From assembly GCA_005884715.1 (NCBI GenBank), contig VAZZ01000571.1, positions 1 through 5,716 of the forward strand: DNA of 5,716 nt, read 5' to 3'. A program made the position numbers and the translations under genes. Source of the DNA: Alphaproteobacteria bacterium. Its GTDB lineage: Bacteria; Pseudomonadota; Alphaproteobacteria; Rhizobiales; Aestuariivirgaceae. Positions 1-5,716 of the stretch are shown here, piece after piece (positions within the stretch are counted from its first letter, which is position 1; the number at the start of each line of letters is the position of its first letter). The notes beneath the pieces are model-generated. The model did not search any database. It saw only the letters and a list, made by a program, of their open reading frames with translations, and had not been told where the DNA came from.

Positions 1-6
1 ATTGTC

Positions 7-1014
7 TTACTTCGCCTGCCAGTCATACCAGCGCTTAGCGATCTCATCGCGATGCGCCGCCCAGTACCCCATGTCGAGATTGATCTGGCCTTCGCTATGG
101 GCATCCGGCAGCGAGGTCACGAGGCTTGCGTCCATCTTGCTCTTGGCATTGACGTTGATCGGCGCATAGCCGCTCTTGGCGGCGAGCACGGCTTGGCCGT
201 CGGCACTGGTGGCGATGCTAAGGAACTTCATCGCCGCTTCCTTGTTCTTGACACCCTTCGGCACGACGAGGACGTCGGCCGCCGTCAGATTCTGGTTCCA
301 CACGACACCGACATTGCCGCCGGTCTGCTGGATCGCGAAGATCCGGCCGTTCCAGAACATGCCGATCGGCGTCTCGCCGGAAGCGAGGAATTGCTGGGAC
401 TCAGCACCGCCGCCCCACCAGACGATGTCCTTCTTGATCGTGTCGAGCTTGGCGAAAGCCCGGTCGAGATCGAGGGGATAGAGCTTGTCCGGCGCCACGC
501 CATCGGCGAGCAAGGCGATTTCGAGCACGCCCGGCGCCGACCATTTGTAGAATGTCCGCTTGCCGGGGAATTTCGTCATGTCGAACAGGTCGGCCCAGCC
601 TTTCGGTTCTTCCTTGAGCGCGTCCTTGTTGTAGCCGAGCACGAAGGAATAATAGAAGCTGCCGACGGCGTGATCGGTCACGAAACGCGGATCGATCTGC
701 GTCTTGTCGACGATGGCGAAGTCGATCGGCTCCAGAAGCCCGGCCTTGGCGGCGGCGATGGCGAAGTCATATTCGACATCGACGACATCCCAGGAGACAT
801 TGCCGCTGTCGACCATGGCTTTGAGCTTGCCGTAATCGGTCGGTCCGTCCTGCAGCACATTGACGCCCGACGCTTTCGTATAAGGGTCAGCCCAGGCTTC
901 CTTCTGGGCGTCCTGAGTCGTTCCGCCCCAGCTCGTGAACACCATGTCATCGGCATTGGCGGCAAAGGCCGTCGCCATCGTAAAGGCGGCGGCGATGATG
1001 AATTTCTTGATCAC
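7..1014 (-). CDS. ABC transporter periplasmic substrate-binding protein, PotD/PotF-like (SBP_bac_8 type)
   Basis: This is a predicted periplasmic binding protein of an ABC importer, 335 aa when started at the GTG at 1014-1012. The N-terminus is a typical Sec signal peptide: basic MIKK, a hydrophobic stretch IIAAAFTMATAFA, then an A-x-A site, with cleavage likely after Ala21 (ANA|DD). The mature protein opens with MVFTSWGGTTQDAQ (residues 24-37), the usual first strand of spermidine/putrescine-type binding proteins. It continues with WDVVDVEYD (75-83), PIGMFWNGR (216-224) and a C-terminal stretch of family-like layout ending in WYDWQAK. The length fits the family. GTG is preferred over the in-frame ATG at 1026 because GGAGG sits 5 nt before it and the signal peptide then begins cleanly. 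The ligand is not determined: family members bind polyamines, amino-acid-like compounds and other small molecules. The permease and ATPase genes are not present here. It lies 135 nt downstream of the aldehyde dehydrogenase gene on the same strand, which suggests, but does not prove, that it imports the substrate of that pathway. Confidence 0.9.
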   Translation of the reverse strand: MIKKFIIAAAFTMATAFAANADDMVFTSWGGTTQDAQKEAWADPYTKASGVNVLQDGPTDYGKLKAMVDSGNVSWDVVDVEYDFAIAAAKAGLLEPIDFAIVDKTQIDPRFVTDHAVGSFYYSFVLGYNKDALKEEPKGWADLFDMTKFPGKRTFYKWSAPGVLEIALLADGVAPDKLYPLDLDRAFAKLDTIKKDIVWWGGGAESQQFLASGETPIGMFWNGRIFAIQQTGGNVGVVWNQNLTAADVLVVPKGVKNKEAAMKFLSIATSADGQAVLAAKSGYAPINVNAKSKMDASLVTSLPDAHSEGQINLDMGYWAAHRDEIAKRWYDWQAK

Positions 1015-1019
1015 TGTAT

Positions 1020-1024
1020 CCTCC
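1020..1024 (-). promoter_or_regulatory. Shine-Dalgarno GGAGG for the binding-protein gene
   Basis: On the minus strand GGAGG is followed by the 5-nt spacer ATACA and then GTG. This is a strong ribosome-binding site. It overlaps the upstream in-frame ATG (1026-1024), so that ATG is unlikely to be the start. It therefore decides the start in favour of GTG at 1014. Confidence 0.8.
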
Positions 1025-1053
1025 ATGGACGTTTGCGGGTTCTATTTCTCTTG

Positions 1054-1079
1054 GGCGCGTAGATTTGCTTCAGCGCGCC
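1054..1079 (-). repeat. Short inverted repeat, possible RNA hairpin
   Basis: GGCGCG at 1079-1074 and CGCGCC at 1059-1054, read on the minus strand, can form a 6-bp all-GC stem around a 14-nt loop. The sequence that follows (CAAGAGAAATAG) has no run of T, so it does not look like an intrinsic terminator. It could be a transcript-stabilising or processing hairpin that sets binding-protein mRNA level apart from the upstream genes. It could equally be chance in GC-rich DNA. Confidence 0.25.
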
Positions 1080-1149
1080 GACGCTCGAACGCTGAATGGA
1101 CTTGCCATGCCGCGTTGATCTCGCTTTGCCGATGGCGCTCACCCGATCC

Positions 1150-2619
1150 TCATCGCATCACGAAGGGATCGGGGATCGGATCATCGGATGTCCTCAGCCA
1201 CACCGATTTGGTGCGCGTATAATCGAGGACGGATTCGAAGCCGCCCTCGCGGCCGAAGCCCGACAGGCCATAGCCGCCGAAGGGCGCGATCGGCGAGATG
1301 GCGCGATAGGTGTTCACCCAGACGATGCCGGCGCGGATGCGCCGGACCATGCGATGGGCGCGCGTCAGATCGCGCGTGAACACGCCGGAGGCGAGGCCAT
1401 AGGGAGTGGAATTGGCGATCCGCACCGCTTCGTCCTCATCAGCGAAAGTGAGGACGGAGAGGACCGGGCCGAACAATTCCTCCTCGGCCGAGGGAGAGTT
1501 CACGCCGGAACAATCGAGTATCGTCGGGAGATAATAGAAGCCCTGGTCGAAGCCGGACGGCCGGCCGCCTCCAGTCACAAGCCGCGCGCCGGCGGCGAGG
1601 CTGGCGGCAACGACGCGTTCGATCCTGTCGCGCTGGCGCTGCGTGGCGAGCGGGCCGAATTCGGTCTCGTTCTTGCGCGGATCGCCGATGCGGATCTGCG
1701 CCGCTTTCGCGGCAAGTTTCGCCAGAAGCCTGTCCTTCATCGCCTGCTGCACCAGGAGGCGGGAGCCCGCGACGCAAGATTGCCCGGAAGCCGCGAAGAT
1801 CCCGGCAATCACGGCATTGGCGGCGCTATCGAGATCGGCGTCGTCGAACACCACGATCGGCGATTTGCCGCCAAGCTCGAGGCTCAAGACCGCGAGATTT
1901 TCCGCCGAATTGCGCACCACATGGCGCGCCGTCTCGGGTCCGCCAGTAAAGGCGATGCGCGCGACGAGCGGATGCGAGGTGAGGGTGGCGCCGCATTCGG
2001 CGCCGAAACCGGTGATGATATTGACGACGCCGGGCGGAAAACCTGCTTCATGGACGAGGCGGGCGAAGTCGAGCATCGGGCCCGGTGCTTCTTCGGAAGC
2101 CTTTAGGACGATGGTGCAGCCCGCCGCCAGGGCCGGCCCAAGCTTGACCGCAGAGAGAAAGAGCTGGGAATTCCAAGGCACGACGGCGGCGACGACGCCG
2201 ATCGGCTCGCGCCTTAGCCAAGCTTCCATGCCAGGCTTGTCGATCGGCAGATGGGCGCCTTGGATCTTGTCGGCAAGGCCCGCATAATAGCGATAATAAT
2301 CTGCAACATAAGCGATCTGGGCCGAGGTCTCGCGAATGATCTTGCCGGTATCGGCGGTTTCGATCGCGGCCAGCGCCGGCACATTGCCGGCGACCAGATC
2401 GGCCAGTCGATAAAGCAGCTTGCCACGCTGGCTGGCGGTCAGATCGCACCATGCCGGATCGGTGAAGGCGCGATGCGCGGCCTTCACCGCCCGGTCGGTG
2501 TCATCGCGCTTCGCATCGGGCATGAGCGCCCAGATCTCTCCGGTCGCGGGGTCGCGGCTTTCGAAAGAGGCGGCGCCATCCTCGAAACGACCATCGATAT
2601 AGTGCTGAAATTTCCGCAT
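1150..2619 (-). CDS. NAD(P)-dependent aldehyde dehydrogenase
   Basis: This is a 489-aa cytoplasmic enzyme of the aldehyde dehydrogenase superfamily, full length for the family. It should oxidise an aldehyde to the carboxylic acid with NAD(P)+. The key features are visible: PWN with the oxyanion-hole Asn150, Lys173 in VLKASEEAPG of the cofactor site, the general-base Glu248 in LELGGKSP, the nucleophile Cys282 in GQSCVAGSR, and Glu381 in EELFGPV. The nucleotide-binding turn reads FTGGPETA (224-231) in place of the common FTGSTEVG, so Gly replaces the usual Ser; whether this affects NAD versus NADP preference is unclear. The start MRKFQHYIDG fits the family N-terminus and lies 4 nt after the TAG stop of the LLM gene, with a weak GGATAGG upstream, so translation is probably coupled. 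Context suggests it acts on an aldehyde made by the upstream monooxygenase and hydrolase. The substrate is unknown; betaine-aldehyde or amino-aldehyde type activity is possible but unsupported. Confidence 0.95.
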   Translation of the reverse strand: MRKFQHYIDGRFEDGAASFESRDPATGEIWALMPDAKRDDTDRAVKAAHRAFTDPAWCDLTASQRGKLLYRLADLVAGNVPALAAIETADTGKIIRETSAQIAYVADYYRYYAGLADKIQGAHLPIDKPGMEAWLRREPIGVVAAVVPWNSQLFLSAVKLGPALAAGCTIVLKASEEAPGPMLDFARLVHEAGFPPGVVNIITGFGAECGATLTSHPLVARIAFTGGPETARHVVRNSAENLAVLSLELGGKSPIVVFDDADLDSAANAVIAGIFAASGQSCVAGSRLLVQQAMKDRLLAKLAAKAAQIRIGDPRKNETEFGPLATQRQRDRIERVVAASLAAGARLVTGGGRPSGFDQGFYYLPTILDCSGVNSPSAEEELFGPVLSVLTFADEDEAVRIANSTPYGLASGVFTRDLTRAHRMVRRIRAGIVWVNTYRAISPIAPFGGYGLSGFGREGGFESVLDYTRTKSVWLRTSDDPIPDPFVMR

Positions 2620-2623
2620 GCGC

Positions 2624-3661
2624 CTATCCGAAAGCCGGCGCGACGTGATCGATGAAGCGCCGCAAGGACTGCTTCTTTCTTTCCGTTGTCATGCCGGAAT
2701 CGATCCAAAGGCTGAATTCGTCATAGCCCAAGGCCTCATAGATCTTGAGACGGCGGATGACCTCGTCAGGCGTGCCGGTCACGGTATTGGCCAACATCTT
2801 GTCTGGCGCATATTGCGGCATCTCTGCCATCTCGGCTTCGCTCAGTTCCTTGATCAGCGCCTGACGGATCGGCCGATCGTTCTTGAACCAGGCCATGAAG
2901 TAGCAATAGAAGCGGCGAAGATCTTCGGCGGCCTTCCAGCAATCTGCGGCATCGGCACCGACAAAGCCGTGCATCAGCAGCATGATCTTCGGTTTTGCTG
3001 TCTCCCTGTGAGCCGCGCAGGCGCCATGGAAGCGCTCGATCAGCGTCTTCACCTCGTCATCACCTTGGTGAAGCGGCGTCACCTGGACATTGCAGCCATT
3101 GGCAATAGCGAAGTCGTGCGATGCGGGATCGCGCGCCGCGACCCAGATCGGCGGATGGGGCTTCTGCAGCGGCTTGGGTGAAGAGGTTGTGCTCGGGAAG
3201 GACCAGTGCTTGCCGTCATGCGCATAGTCGCCGGCCCACAGCCCCTTCAGCGCCGGCACCATCTCGCGCAGATGCGATCCCGCGGTCATCGCATCCATGC
3301 CGCCGGCCAGGCGCTGATATTCGAAACTGTAGGCGCCGCGCGCGATGCCGATATCGAGCCGGCCGCCCGAGATGATGTCGGTCATCGCGGCTTCACCGGC
3401 GAGCTTCAGCGGATGCCAGAACGGAGCGACGACCGTGCCGGTGCCGAGGCGGACATTCTTGGTCCGCCGCGCCAGGTCGGCGATGTTGAAGAAGGGATTG
3501 GGCGCGATGGTGAAATCCATGCCGTGATGCTCTCCGGTCCACACGGCGTGGAGTCCGCCGGCATCGGCCATCTCGCAGAGCTCGATGAATTCGCGGTAGA
3601 GCTCGGCATGGCTTTGCGCCGCGTTAAGCCGTTCCATGTGGACAAAAAGCGAGAGTTTCAT
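2624..3661 (-). CDS. LLM-class (luciferase-like) flavin-dependent monooxygenase
   Basis: This 345-aa protein belongs to the bacterial luciferase-like superfamily, enzymes with a TIM-barrel fold that use reduced FMN and O2 to oxygenate organic substrates. Visible family features are the N-terminal strand MKLSLFVHMER, the WTGEHHG motif (41-47), RLGTGTVVAPFWHPLKLAGE (71-90) followed by SGGRLDIGIARG (98-109), PIWVAARDPAS (171-181), and the C-terminal GTPDEVIRRL...LGYDEFSLWID (296-321). Length is normal and no frameshift is seen. The enzyme has no reductase domain, so it needs a partner to supply FMNH2. That partner is probably the gene just upstream, which encodes a flavin reductase domain and ends 1 nt before this start (TGACATG), implying translational coupling. 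The substrate is unknown. Relatives include RutA (uracil), alkanesulfonate and nitrilotriacetate-type monooxygenases; none can be assigned here. Confidence 0.93.
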   Translation of the reverse strand: MKLSLFVHMERLNAAQSHAELYREFIELCEMADAGGLHAVWTGEHHGMDFTIAPNPFFNIADLARRTKNVRLGTGTVVAPFWHPLKLAGEAAMTDIISGGRLDIGIARGAYSFEYQRLAGGMDAMTAGSHLREMVPALKGLWAGDYAHDGKHWSFPSTTSSPKPLQKPHPPIWVAARDPASHDFAIANGCNVQVTPLHQGDDEVKTLIERFHGACAAHRETAKPKIMLLMHGFVGADAADCWKAAEDLRRFYCYFMAWFKNDRPIRQALIKELSEAEMAEMPQYAPDKMLANTVTGTPDEVIRRLKIYEALGYDEFSLWIDSGMTTERKKQSLRRFIDHVAPAFG

Positions 3662-3662
3662 G

Positions 3663-5396
3663 TCAGATCACCGCCCTCACTTCGCCCTGCTCGTGATCGC
3701 CGGAATAGATATTGAAGCGTCCCTGCTGGCGCTCTTGCGCATAGCGCCTGAGCATGGTGCGGATCGCTTCATCGGGAAGCCGGTCCCAGGGAATGGCATC
3801 GAAATCGACGAGAATGGCGGTGCTTCCGTCACGCAAGGCCGCTTCGCCGCGATAATAGATCGACTGCGTCCGGGTTTGCGGATTCTCGAAGACCGCAAAG
3901 AGGAAGCCGAGTGAGGCGTCGATTCCGGCGCTGAGCAGAGACGATTTGAGAGCCGATACATTTCCGGTTGGACCAGCTTCCGGCAGTGTGAAGGTTTGAG
4001 GGGCGGAGCCCGGCATCAGCACAAGCCGGCCAGCGCTCTCCAGGATCGCGCCGACGATGGTGCGCCCGTCTTGTGCGGCTGCATTCACCGCCGCCTGCTC
4101 GAGACCGAGCGTGACATAGCCGCCGCGCGCATAGCCCAGAGGATTGGCATCGCCATGGGCGAATTCCCGTACAGCGCCGACCAGTATGACATGATCACCG
4201 GCCTCGATGACATTGGCGCGGGCGCAATCGAACCAGGCGACGGCACCGTCGATCAGCGGATTTCCCGACGATGCCGGATGCCAGGGGACAGCAGAAAACT
4301 TGTCGCTTCGTTTCGAAGCGAATATCCCGGATATGTCCTTCTGCTGCTCGGCCAGGATATTCACGGCAAAGCCCGAGGCACCAGTGAATGTCATGCAGCT
4401 CGCCGCCGTCCTGCCGATGCAGATGAGGAGCAGCGGCGGATCGAGCGAAACGGACGTAAAGGAGTTCGCGGTGAAGCCGCGTGGCGCGCCGGTTGTGTCC
4501 CTGGTGGTGACGACGGTGACACCCGTCATGAAGGTCCCGAATGCCGCGCGCAATTCGCGCGGATCGATCCGTTCCGACGGCTGCGCCAGCAATTGGCCCA
4601 ACGCCTGGTTGACCGCTGCGGGATCGACCAGATTCATCATATGCCGCTGGCCGTCCAGGATGAGTGCCTGGCTGCGGGGCGCGGCCGAGGCCATGGCCCG
4701 CGCCATCGCCGGCGTCGAATTGGGATCAAGGGCGCCGGTCGCGAAGAGAGCGGGAACCGAGAGAGCACCAAGTCGGCCAGTAAAGGCATCGTCGCTCGAT
4801 GCGAAGATCCGATAGGCGATTGCATAAGCCTGTGGATCGACCGAGGTGAGCCACGCTCTCACTTGCGAGATTATCCCGGGATCTGCGTTCTCATGCCCGA
4901 ACCAGCGCCGCAACGGCTCATCGACATTGCCGACGGCGCTACGCTTGGCGATCTCCCGAGCGCGCGCTTCCACCGCAGCCCGGCTCGCGGAGTCGCGGTC
5001 ATACACAGAATTGAGCACCGCGACGCGCAATGTGCGGGAGGAATGGCGGAGCGCGAAACCCAGTGCCACGAGACCGCCCATCGAATGGCCGACGATCGTG
5101 GCGGCCTTGATATCGAGGTCGTCCAGGAGCTGGCGAACCTGCGCGATATAGGTGCCAAGCGTCGCATCTTCAGGGGGCGGAGCACTGCCGCCATGGCCAA
5201 GCATGTCGATGGCAATGACGCGATTCGTAGTGGCAAAGGCTTCGATCTGCGGATGCCAGGCATCTGCATTGAGACCGACGCCGTGAATGAAGACGAGCGG
5301 CTCACCCGATCCCGCCGTCACATAGGCTGTGCCGCCTGATGTCTGCCGTGCAAGACCCAGCATCGCTCCGTCCTGCCTGACAGATGCTTCAGACAT
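3663..5396 (-). CDS. Fusion protein: alpha/beta hydrolase + flavin reductase + degenerate Nudix-like C-terminal region
   Basis: This is a 577-aa protein in one uninterrupted frame. Residues about 30-272 form an alpha/beta hydrolase: FIHGVG oxyanion loop (36-41), nucleophile Ser105 in GHSMGG, Asp224 in GALDPNS, and His252 in GQRHMM complete the triad. Residues about 278-435 form a flavin reductase (FMN-binding, RutF/HpaC type): GTFMTGVTVVTT (287-298), GFTANSFTSVSLDPPLLLIC (307-326), FAVNILAEQQ (343-352), and the AWFDC...GDHVILVGAV core (387-409). Residues about 444-568 look like a Nudix fold without the catalytic acidic residues. The hydrolase probably cleaves an ester or amide intermediate, while the reductase uses NAD(P)H to make FMNH2 for the LLM monooxygenase encoded 1 nt downstream. 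The frame extends open to 5507, but that N-terminal part overlaps the upstream gene and is not family-like. ATG at 5396 overlaps the upstream stop (ATGTCTGA), with AGGAG 13 nt before it. ATG at 5363, with AGGA 7 nt before it, is a real alternative (566 aa). Confidence 0.88.
   Translation of the reverse strand: MSEASVRQDGAMLGLARQTSGGTAYVTAGSGEPLVFIHGVGLNADAWHPQIEAFATTNRVIAIDMLGHGGSAPPPEDATLGTYIAQVRQLLDDLDIKAATIVGHSMGGLVALGFALRHSSRTLRVAVLNSVYDRDSASRAAVEARAREIAKRSAVGNVDEPLRRWFGHENADPGIISQVRAWLTSVDPQAYAIAYRIFASSDDAFTGRLGALSVPALFATGALDPNSTPAMARAMASAAPRSQALILDGQRHMMNLVDPAAVNQALGQLLAQPSERIDPRELRAAFGTFMTGVTVVTTRDTTGAPRGFTANSFTSVSLDPPLLLICIGRTAASCMTFTGASGFAVNILAEQQKDISGIFASKRSDKFSAVPWHPASSGNPLIDGAVAWFDCARANVIEAGDHVILVGAVREFAHGDANPLGYARGGYVTLGLEQAAVNAAAQDGRTIVGAILESAGRLVLMPGSAPQTFTLPEAGPTGNVSALKSSLLSAGIDASLGFLFAVFENPQTRTQSIYYRGEAALRDGSTAILVDFDAIPWDRLPDEAIRTMLRRYAQERQQGRFNIYSGDHEQGEVRAVI
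5389..5396 (-). other. 8-nt start/stop overlap (ATGTCTGA), translational coupling site
   Basis: The ATG of the hydrolase-reductase fusion (5396-5394) and the TGA stop of the DUF1185 gene (5391-5389) share this segment in different frames. Such overlaps usually mark genes of one mRNA translated by terminating and reinitiating ribosomes. It depends on 5396 being the true start; with the alternative start at 5363 the genes would instead be 25 nt apart. Confidence 0.55.
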
Positions 5397-5716
5397 TGGT
5401 GGCGCCGAGCTCCTGCAGATCCTCATAGCGGTTGCCGATGCGATGATGCGGGCGACCGCCAATCGAGGCGCCGAGCGCCACGAGAATTTCATCATGTGCC
5501 GGCGCATCGGGAATGGCGAAATGAATAGTGAGATAGTGCGAACGCATTCCCTCGTCGGCTTTATGCATCAGCGGGATCATCACCGGCGCGTTGGCTGGCC
5601 CGCGTATATTGGTGAAAGCGAGATAGCTCTTGGCACCGACAGCCTTGCGATAATGATTCCCGAAGCGAAGCGTGTGGATGAGGGCGGAGGCGTGCTCCAT
5701 CTCGCCATCGGTTCCG
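5389..5716 (-). CDS. DUF1185/AA_synth (PF06684-like) family protein, C-terminal part, cut by window edge
   Basis: The frame is open to the right edge, giving 108 residues of the C-terminus; the N-terminus lies outside the window. I recognise the pattern of the DUF1185 family, called 'amino acid synthesis family protein' in Pfam. Matching points are GTDGEMEHASALIH near the edge, then IPLMHKADEGMRSHY, a PDAPAHDEILVALG segment, and GGRPHHRIGNRYEDLQELG close to the end. Complete members are, from memory, around 190 aa, so roughly 80 residues should be missing. The in-frame Met at 5700 is internal, not the start, because the conserved GDGE-like sequence precedes it. The family's biochemical role is, to my knowledge, not established and the Pfam name should not be taken as a function. 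Its 8-nt overlap with the hydrolase-reductase gene indicates a shared operon and a related role, perhaps in handling a small polar catabolic intermediate. The assignment is from memory of the family. Confidence 0.7.
   Translation of the reverse strand, partial: GTDGEMEHASALIHTLRFGNHYRKAVGAKSYLAFTNIRGPANAPVMIPLMHKADEGMRSHYLTIHFAIPDAPAHDEILVALGASIGGRPHHRIGNRYEDLQELGATNV

Larger units (their letters stand above)
1015..1149 (-). other. 135-nt intergenic spacer between aldehyde dehydrogenase and binding-protein genes
   Basis: This is the only sizeable non-coding gap in the window. It holds the Shine-Dalgarno of the downstream gene and one short inverted repeat. I see no convincing -35/-10 pair, no operator-like palindrome and no small ORF with a good ribosome-binding site. 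It may hold a promoter too weak or too unlike the standard consensus to recognise, or it may be an internal operon spacer. Confidence 0.5.

Noticed and set aside
7..1014. Naming the binding protein potD or potF with polyamine specificity
   Set aside because: The overall family fits, but I cannot confirm the polyamine-binding acidic and aromatic residues from sequence alone, and the neighbours are not polyamine genes.
52..1062. 336-aa open frame on the plus strand opposite the binding-protein gene
   Set aside because: It is antisense to a clear family member, has an unnatural composition rich in Arg, Gly, Asp and His, and shows no domain. It is a codon-bias shadow of GC-rich coding DNA.
1054..1079. 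Intrinsic terminator after the aldehyde dehydrogenase gene
   Set aside because: The 6-bp GC stem has a long 14-nt loop and no T-run follows on the transcribed strand.
1091..1107. Sigma-54-like element on the minus strand, TGGCAAGTCCATTCAGC
   Set aside because: The GG and GC pairs are 12 nt apart rather than the required 10, and the -12 half does not match TTGC, so it is not a credible promoter.
1096..2106. 336-aa plus-strand open frame opposite the aldehyde dehydrogenase
   Set aside because: Low-complexity, Arg/Ala/Gly-rich translation with no recognisable motif, fully covered by a well-supported gene on the other strand.
2624..3661. Naming the LLM monooxygenase rutA and the operon a rut cluster
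   Set aside because: The partner set differs: no isochorismatase-like RutB, no RutC and no RutG are visible, and LLM superfamily membership alone does not define a uracil substrate.
3996..5339. 447-aa plus-strand open frame opposite the hydrolase-reductase fusion
   Set aside because: It is long, but its translation is Arg- and Cys-rich with no fold-like pattern, and the opposite strand carries catalytic motifs in register. Length alone is not evidence in GC-rich DNA.
5397..5507. N-terminal 37-residue extension of the fusion protein frame
   Set aside because: It lies inside the DUF1185 coding region in another frame, is Arg/Ser-rich, and does not resemble an alpha/beta hydrolase N-terminus or a convincing signal peptide.

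Overview
All genes in this window lie on the minus strand, so the transcript runs from high to low coordinates. The base composition is GC-rich (judged by eye, around 60%). The protein styles suggest an alphaproteobacterium, probably of the Hyphomicrobiales/Rhizobiales type. That is an inference from protein flavour; there is no rRNA or other taxonomic marker here. No tRNA, rRNA, insertion sequence, CRISPR array or phage gene is visible.

Layout in transcription order: (1) the C-terminal part of a DUF1185/AA_synth-family protein, cut by the right edge (5389 to beyond 5716); (2) a multidomain protein joining an alpha/beta hydrolase, a flavin reductase and a C-terminal degenerate Nudix-like region (3663-5396), whose likely start overlaps the stop of gene 1 by 8 nt; (3) a luciferase-like (LLM) flavin-dependent monooxygenase (2624-3661), 1 nt after gene 2; (4) an NAD(P)-dependent aldehyde dehydrogenase (1150-2619), 4 nt after gene 3; (5) after a 135-nt gap, a secreted PotD/PotF-like ABC transporter substrate-binding protein (7-1014), best started at a GTG. 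Genes 1-4 are almost certainly one operon whose promoter lies beyond the right edge. Gene 5 may be read through or have its own promoter. Its permease and ATPase genes are not in the window.

The genes suggest a catabolic module. The binding protein would capture a small, perhaps nitrogen-containing, substrate. The reductase domain would supply reduced flavin to the LLM monooxygenase, which would oxygenate and possibly open the substrate. The hydrolase domain would cleave an ester, amide or carbamate-like intermediate, and the aldehyde dehydrogenase would oxidise an aldehyde product to an acid. The logic resembles the Rut pyrimidine pathway (RutA LLM, RutF reductase, RutD hydrolase), but here the hydrolase and reductase are fused and a DUF1185 protein is present. 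The substrate cannot be read from the sequence. The main points of interest are the fusion protein and the possibly uncharacterised pathway.
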